A stretch of DNA of 9,880 bases, from NCBI GenBank assembly GCA_021737525.1, contig JAIPDU010000043.1:1-9880 (forward strand), read 5' to 3'. Position 1 is the first letter of the stretch. Each line of letters begins with the position of its first letter. The translations under genes were made by a program, and so were the position numbers. The notes under the pieces are model-generated. The model was not told the DNA's origin and made no database searches. It saw nothing but the letters and a program-made list of their open reading frames with translations. This document shows positions 5,944 to 9,880 of this stretch, in pieces. Origin of the DNA: Desulfohalobiaceae bacterium (GTDB lineage Bacteria; Desulfobacterota; Desulfovibrionia; Desulfovibrionales; Desulfothermaceae).

Positions 5944-6261
5944 ATGGCCCCCCACGGAGGACGCACCTACAAGATCGGCGAGGCCGCCAGGCTCCTGGAG
6001 CTGGAGCCCTACGTCCTCCGCTTCTGGGAAGAGGAGTTCCCCCAGCTGAGGCCCCTGCGCACCGCCAGGGGACAACGCCTGTACACCGAAGAGCACCTGC
6101 AGCTCATCCGCCGGATCAAGCACCTCCTGTACAAGGAGGGCATGACCATTGACGGGGCCAAGCAGCGGCTGGACGATCTGCACAAGTGGGGGAGCCTGCT
6201 GCGGGAGATCAGGGAGGATATCCAGGAGATCAAGAGGCTATTGGGCAGCTCGGGGTCCTGA
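5944..6261 (+). CDS. MerR-family small DNA-binding protein
   Basis: The product is 105 residues. Residues about 8-75 form a MerR-type winged HTH: YKIGEAARLLELEPYVLRFW (helix-turn-helix), EEEFPQLRPLRTARGQRLYT (wing) and EEHLQLIRRIKHLLYKEGMT. A C-terminal helix follows (LREIREDIQEIKRLL) suited to dimerisation. There is no room for a large effector domain and no cysteine cluster, so a metal or drug sensor is unlikely. A MerR gene near pheT is a familiar arrangement in proteobacteria, often as pheS-pheT-ihfA-merR. Here ihfA is absent and the MerR gene follows pheT by 14 nt. The ATG has GAGG at 5928-5931, 12 nt upstream, a rather long spacing. It is probably the last gene of the operon, since the next genes are on the opposite strand. 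Target genes are unknown. Confidence 0.87.
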   Translation: MAPHGGRTYKIGEAARLLELEPYVLRFWEEEFPQLRPLRTARGQRLYTEEHLQLIRRIKHLLYKEGMTIDGAKQRLDDLHKWGSLLREIREDIQEIKRLLGSSGS

Positions 6262-6310
6262 GCGGATGTCCGCCTTGCAGCGGACCCTCGTGCCGGCTGC
6301 GCCCCGCCGG
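6262..6310. terminator. Possible bidirectional terminator between convergent genes
   Basis: Two short stems lie between the convergent MerR and LysO genes: GTCCGC (6268-6273) with GCGGAC (6280-6285), and CCGGC (6293-6297) with GCCGG (6306-6310). Neither is followed by a T-run on either strand. Function as a terminator is inferred mainly from location. Confidence 0.35.
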
Positions 6311-6913
6311 TCAGCCCAGCAATAGAGGAATGAGCACAGGCACCAGAAGGCTGAGGACCAGTCCGTTGATCACCGCGATCACGGCGTAGCTGGCCCCCAC
6401 CTGACGGTGGATGACCCCCAGGGTGGTATCCATGGTCGTGGCGCCGCCAGCGGCAATAGGTGCCAACTCGCCCATGCTGCGCACCATGAGCGGTGTCAGG
6501 GCAATGGTGAGCACTTCCCGGAGGAGGTTGGCCAGGAGGGTGATTCCCCCCAACTGGGCTCCCCCGAGTTGGGAGGCGAGGACGCTGGCCAGGCTGTAGT
6601 ATCCCAGTCCCGCCCCCACTGCACACCCCTCCCGCAAGCTCACCGCGTCCAGGGCCAGTGCGAGCGCCCCTGCCCCGAGCAGGGAACCCAGGCCAGCCAC
6701 GAGCGGCACGGCCAATCCCCGGGCCTTGAGCCGAAGGATGTTTCGCAGGGCCCGGGTGTCGCCGCCCACGCAAATTCCGACCAAAAAGATCAGGACATAC
6801 AGGGCGTACAGGGCCAGCTTCTCCTCCCCGGCCACCGCCTCGGGCACCCAGCCGCTGTACCCCGCCAGGATCCCCAGCGCGAACCAGGCCAACAGGATAA
6901 GGCTGCCCTTCAT
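6311..6913 (-). CDS. LysO-family lysine exporter, C-terminal module (split gene)
   Basis: LysO (YbjE, DUF340) exports L-lysine across the inner membrane in E. coli, as a single protein of about 299 residues. This 200-residue product matches its C-terminal two thirds. It is very hydrophobic, with about five to six membrane segments. It carries the characteristic GLGYYSLASVLASQLGG, TLLANLLREVLTIALTPLM and APIAAGGATTMDTTLGVI. The ATG at 6913 overlaps the stop of the upstream half by 4 nt (ATGA) and is preceded by GGGGGAGG, so the two halves are almost certainly translationally coupled. Extending the frame to 7105 would add a non-hydrophobic N-terminus overlapping the partner gene; this was rejected. 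91 plus 200 residues equals the full-length single-chain protein, so together they probably form one transporter. The substrate is inferred from the family. Confidence 0.82.
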   Translation of the reverse strand: MKGSLILLAWFALGILAGYSGWVPEAVAGEEKLALYALYVLIFLVGICVGGDTRALRNILRLKARGLAVPLVAGLGSLLGAGALALALDAVSLREGCAVGAGLGYYSLASVLASQLGGAQLGGITLLANLLREVLTIALTPLMVRSMGELAPIAAGGATTMDTTLGVIHRQVGASYAVIAVINGLVLSLLVPVLIPLLLG

Positions 6914-7185
6914 AGCCTCCCCCGGAACCAGCGCACGTACACGGGCCAGATCAAAAGGAGGCTCCCGGCCACTGAGGCCAGGCAGAAGGCAAGCCCCAGC
7001 CAGCCCAGGGTGGCGAGGTTGGCAACCAGTCTGTCGCTTGCGCCCAGGCCCAGTCCGAGGAGAAAGAGCATGAGACAGACCGCCCAGTCCGCCGCCCTGG
7101 AGCACCAGGTCAGAAACCTGGTCCGCTGCCTGAGCAGAACGCCGAGTACGATGCTGAGCCCGAAGATGGAGAGAATCTGAAGCAT
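6910..7185 (-). CDS. LysO-family lysine exporter, N-terminal module (split gene)
   Basis: This 91-residue protein has three likely membrane helices: about 1-19 (MLQILSIFGLSIVLGVLLR), 31-50 (AADWAVCLMLFLLGLGLGAS) and 55-83 (ANLATLGWLGLAFCLASVAG onward). It ends in a basic WFRGRL. It corresponds to the N-terminal third of LysO (DUF340) and directly precedes the C-terminal module with a 4-nt overlap. No strong Shine-Dalgarno is visible before the ATG at 7185. The clean stop-start overlap and the good ribosome binding site of the second gene argue for a natural two-gene form rather than a recent frameshift. Both halves would be expressed from the divergent region shared with the aminotransferase. 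Confidence 0.78.
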   Translation of the reverse strand: MLQILSIFGLSIVLGVLLRQRTRFLTWCSRAADWAVCLMLFLLGLGLGASDRLVANLATLGWLGLAFCLASVAGSLLLIWPVYVRWFRGRL

Positions 7186-7344
7186 GATGGGCTTACCGCG
7201 TTCTTGGTGATCCTTTCCCCGCGCCTTTCCGGGGGACGAGCGCTACAGTCTGGACAGACGGGCCGCGGACAAGGTAGAACAAAACACTCGGCCTCGGTCC
7301 AGAGGATTATCACTTAAGACACCCACGCACAAGGAGTCCGCACC
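7186..7344. promoter_or_regulatory. Divergent promoter region, lysO pair / aminotransferase
   Basis: This 159-nt gap must hold the start signals of both divergent units. A weak plus-strand candidate is TGGACA (7251-7256), 18 nt, then TAGAAC (7275-7280). The aminotransferase has a good ribosome binding site, AAGGAG at 7331-7336. No clear operator was seen. Promoter positions are guesses. Confidence 0.35.
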
Positions 7345-8520
7345 ATGGAGCTGTCCCGCAGAGTGCAGCGGATCCAACCCTCGGCCACATTGACCATCAA
7401 TGCCAAGGCAGGGGAGATGAAGAGCCGCGGGCTGGATGTGATCAGCCTGGCCGCCGGGGAACCCGACTTCCTTCCCCCCGACCGTGTCACGGACAGGGCC
7501 GGGAAGGCGGTGGAGGGGGGCCACACCCGCTACACCCCGGTGCCCGGATCACCGGAATTGCGCCGTGCCGCGGCAAACTATTTCGCCCGCTTCTACGGCG
7601 TCCAGGCGGAGCCGGAGAACATCCTCGTCTCCAACGGGGGCAAGCAGTGCCTCTACAATCTGTGCCAGGCGCTTCTGGACCCCGGGGACGAGGTCCTCAT
7701 TCCCGCCCCCTACTGGGTCAGCTATCCGGAAATGGTGCGCCTGGCGGACGGCGAGCCGGTGGTGCTGCCCACGGACCCGGAGAACGACTTCCTTCTCCAG
7801 CCGGAAGCCATCAAGGAGGCCGTGGGCCCCCGGACCAAGGCCCTGATCCTGAACACTCCCTCCAATCCCACTGGCTGCCACTACAGCCAAGAGCAGCTGG
7901 ACCGGGTCCTGGAGCAGGCCCTGGCCCGGGATCTGTACATCATTTCCGACGAGATCTACGATCAGCTCGTCTATCCCCCGGCCCGCCCGGCCTCCGCAGC
8001 CCCGTGGCTCGCCTCCAGCCCCTGGCGCGTGGCCGTGGTGAACGGGCTCTCCAAGAGCTTCGCCCTCACCGGATGGCGCATCGGATACGTCCTGGCCCAC
8101 GAGGAGATCATTCAGGCCATGAGCAAGATCCAGGGCCAGAGCACCTCCAATATTTGCACCATCGCCCAGGAGGCCGCAATTGCCGCCCTGGAGGGATCCT
8201 TCGACTTTCTGGAGCACAAGCGGGGCATGCTGTCCCGGCGCAGGGACCTGGCCCTGGAACGGATCAGCTCCTGGTCCGGTGCGGTCTGTCCCCGGCCGGA
8301 CGGGGCCTTTTACCTCTTCCCCCGGCTGGACGCCTACTACGGCGGGTCGGTAACCGACTCCACCTCCATGTGCACCTATCTCCTGGAGGAGGCCGGAGTG
8401 GCTCTGGTCCCAGGGGCGGCCTTCGGCGACGACCGCTGCATCCGCCTGTCCTACGCCCTGGCGGACGAGGAGCTGGACAAGGCCCTGACCAGAATGGGAG
8501 AGGCCCTGGCCAAGTTATGA
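7345..8520 (+). CDS. PLP-dependent class I/II aminotransferase, aspartate-aminotransferase-like
   Basis: The 391-residue product has the full fold type I layout of the aspartate aminotransferase Ib subgroup. Visible are LAAGEPDFLPP near residue 35 and TRYTPVPGSPELRRA. LNTPSNPTG follows, with Asn174 contacting the PLP ring. ISDEIYDQLVY contributes Asp202 for the pyridine nitrogen and Tyr205. NGLSKSFALTGWRIGY holds Lys237, the expected Schiff-base lysine. CIRLSYALADEEL contains Arg367, which binds the substrate alpha-carboxylate. All key residues are present, so it should be active; aspartate/glutamate transamination is likely, but prephenate or other amino acceptors cannot be excluded. ATG 7345 has AAGGAG 8 nt upstream. 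The final TGA overlaps the start of the histidine kinase gene (ATGA), so the two are probably co-transcribed. A role linked to the divergent lysine exporter is possible but unsupported. Confidence 0.93.
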   Translation: MELSRRVQRIQPSATLTINAKAGEMKSRGLDVISLAAGEPDFLPPDRVTDRAGKAVEGGHTRYTPVPGSPELRRAAANYFARFYGVQAEPENILVSNGGKQCLYNLCQALLDPGDEVLIPAPYWVSYPEMVRLADGEPVVLPTDPENDFLLQPEAIKEAVGPRTKALILNTPSNPTGCHYSQEQLDRVLEQALARDLYIISDEIYDQLVYPPARPASAAPWLASSPWRVAVVNGLSKSFALTGWRIGYVLAHEEIIQAMSKIQGQSTSNICTIAQEAAIAALEGSFDFLEHKRGMLSRRRDLALERISSWSGAVCPRPDGAFYLFPRLDAYYGGSVTDSTSMCTYLLEEAGVALVPGAAFGDDRCIRLSYALADEELDKALTRMGEALAKL

Positions 8521-9880
8521 GCATCCGTCTTTTCCGCACCGATCCGGCCCGGCCCTTCCAGCTGGTGAAGTTCGTATCCTGGAGCTTCTTCCTGGTCATC
8601 CTGGGCTGCAGCATCCTCATGATTCTGGTCATAGGCAACTACGCCAAAAGGACCATCCTGCAGAAGAACCGGGAATACGCGCATCTGCTCGCGGAGAACC
8701 TGAACCACCAGATCTACCGGCGCTTCACGCTGCCCACCGTGCTTGGCTACGGCCAGGTGCAGCTGAAGCAAAAGCAGCAGTATGAAAGGCTGGACAGGGT
8801 CATCCGGGCCACGATCCACGGTTTCCGGGTCCTGGACGTGCGCGTTCTGGATTTGGAGGGAAAAGTCGCCTACGCCATGTACAAGGACGAGTTCGATGAA
8901 GACGGTATGGTGGGGCGGGGCTTTCAAAAGGCCAAGGAGGGCGAGCCCTTCTATCAGATCATCCGCAAGAAGGGCTCCATGTGGTCCTTTCTGGACCTTA
9001 ATCTGCCCGACCGGAGCCACATCCTGCACACCTCCTTCCCCCTCAGGGCGGAACAGAGCCTGTCCCCGCAAAAAAAGGGCCCCATCATCGGCATCCTTCA
9101 GTTCAGCCAGGACATCACCAAGGACCACGAGACCATTTTCTACTTCCAGATCCTGGTGGCGGTGATCATCATCTCCTCCTCGCTCCTGCTCTTTTTCATC
9201 CTGTATATGATCATCCGCCGCGCGGACCGGACCATTGCGGAGCGGATCCGGGAAAAGGAGCGCCTGGAGCACAAGCTGCACCAGAACGAAAAGCTGGCCA
9301 GCATGGGCCGCATGGTGGCCAGCATCTCCCACGAGATCCGCAACCCCCTGGGCATCATCCAGAGCAGCGCGGAAATGCTGGTCAAAAGGAGCCGGAAGGG
9401 GGACAGCGCGGAGAGCAGGCTGGCCGGAGCGGTGTACGAGGAGTCCCAGAGACTGAGCCGGACAGTGCAGGATTTTCTGGACTACGCGCGGCCCAAGGAG
9501 CCCACGTTGCACGATGTGGACCTCTCCGCGATCGTGGAGCAGTGCCTCGCCTCCCTGGACACGGAAATCAAGCGCAAGCAGACCGCGATTCAGCTGCAGA
9601 TTCCGGAAAAAATCCCGTTGCAGGGGGACAAGGATCTCCTCTACCTGGCCCTGTACAACTTGATCATCAACGCCCTGCAGGCCATGGAGAGCCCGGGGGA
9701 GATACGCTTCACCTGGCTGGAGAAGGAAAATCAGCTGGAAATCCGCGACTCGGGACCGGGCTTCCGCCCGGATCTCGTGGACAAATTCACCGAGCCCTTC
9801 TTCACCACCAAGGAGAAGGGCACCGGACTGGGCCTGGCCATCGTCAAGAACATCCTGGACAGTCACGGGGCCAAGCTGGA
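8517..9880 (+). CDS. Membrane-bound sensor histidine kinase (3' end beyond window)
   Basis: The frame is open from ATG 8517 to the window edge (454 codons, no stop seen). The layout is typical of a two-component sensor: TM1 at about 19-40 (FVSWSFFLVILGCSILMILV); an extracytoplasmic region of about 165 residues that I cannot assign to a named fold; TM2 at about 207-232 (ILVAVIIISSSLLLFFILYM); and a short linker helix (EKERLEHKLHQNEKLASMGR). HisKA follows with the phospho-acceptor His272 in SISHEIRNPLGII. The ATPase domain has the N-box NLIINALQAM (Asn385), G1 DSGPGF (411-416), the F-box EPFFTTKEK and G2 GTGLGL (435-440). All catalytic motifs are intact. The kinase class resembles NtrB/ZraS-type sensors, which often pair with sigma-54 activators; a cognate response regulator may lie downstream of the window. 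The start overlaps the aminotransferase stop by 4 nt, suggesting translational coupling. The signal is unknown. Confidence 0.92.
   Translation, partial: MSIRLFRTDPARPFQLVKFVSWSFFLVILGCSILMILVIGNYAKRTILQKNREYAHLLAENLNHQIYRRFTLPTVLGYGQVQLKQKQQYERLDRVIRATIHGFRVLDVRVLDLEGKVAYAMYKDEFDEDGMVGRGFQKAKEGEPFYQIIRKKGSMWSFLDLNLPDRSHILHTSFPLRAEQSLSPQKKGPIIGILQFSQDITKDHETIFYFQILVAVIIISSSLLLFFILYMIIRRADRTIAERIREKERLEHKLHQNEKLASMGRMVASISHEIRNPLGIIQSSAEMLVKRSRKGDSAESRLAGAVYEESQRLSRTVQDFLDYARPKEPTLHDVDLSAIVEQCLASLDTEIKRKQTAIQLQIPEKIPLQGDKDLLYLALYNLIINALQAMESPGEIRFTWLEKENQLEIRDSGPGFRPDLVDKFTEPFFTTKEKGTGLGLAIVKNILDSHGAKL

Noticed and set aside
6311..7105. 264-codon version of the LysO C-terminal module
   Set aside because: The extra N-terminus is Pro/Gly/Arg-rich and overlaps the N-terminal module; the ATG at 6913 has a strong ribosome binding site.
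8451..9866. Antisense ORF of 471 codons at the right end
   Set aside because: It lies opposite the histidine kinase, whose catalytic motifs are all intact on the plus strand.

Overview
The window is a high-GC bacterial chromosome segment carrying the conserved translation cluster thrS(3' end)-infC-rpmI-rplT-pheS-pheT-merR on the + strand. It is followed by a convergent two-gene lysine-exporter pair (split lysO) on the - strand, then a + strand aminotransferase overlapping a membrane sensor histidine kinase that runs off the right edge. The gene order, the absence of ihfA between pheT and the MerR gene, and protein features such as a four-cysteine insert in PheS suggest a sulfate-reducer-like deltaproteobacterium (Desulfobacterota, Desulfovibrionales-type). 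That placement is an inference from memory of such genomes, not a computed assignment.

Layout: 2-550 ThrRS C-terminus; 534-1061 IF3, best read from a rare ATA start inside the end of thrS; 1082-1276 L35; 1277-1911 an unusually long, lower-GC interval that interrupts the cluster; 1912-2262 L20; 2266-3339 PheS; 3340-3523 a gap; 3524-5929 PheT; 5944-6261 a small MerR-type protein; 6311-7185 the two LysO halves (minus strand); 7186-7344 divergent promoter region; 7345-8520 class I aminotransferase; 8517-9880 histidine kinase (N-terminal 454 residues, no stop reached).

The coding genes are mostly housekeeping: two aminoacyl-tRNA synthetases, one initiation factor and two 50S proteins, probably co-transcribed. 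The most unusual part is the rpmI-rplT interval. It holds a broken, internally deleted GxxExxY-family gene on the minus strand. The remnant is bracketed by inverted arrays of a 9-nt CACAGAG repeat. A second and a third pair of inverted repeats lie further out, with hairpins abutting the second pair. This looks like a decayed mobile or MITE-like cassette of about 460 bp inserted into a ribosomal-protein operon. No defence system, CRISPR array, tRNA, rRNA or intact transposase was seen, and I see no convincing wholly new multi-gene system.
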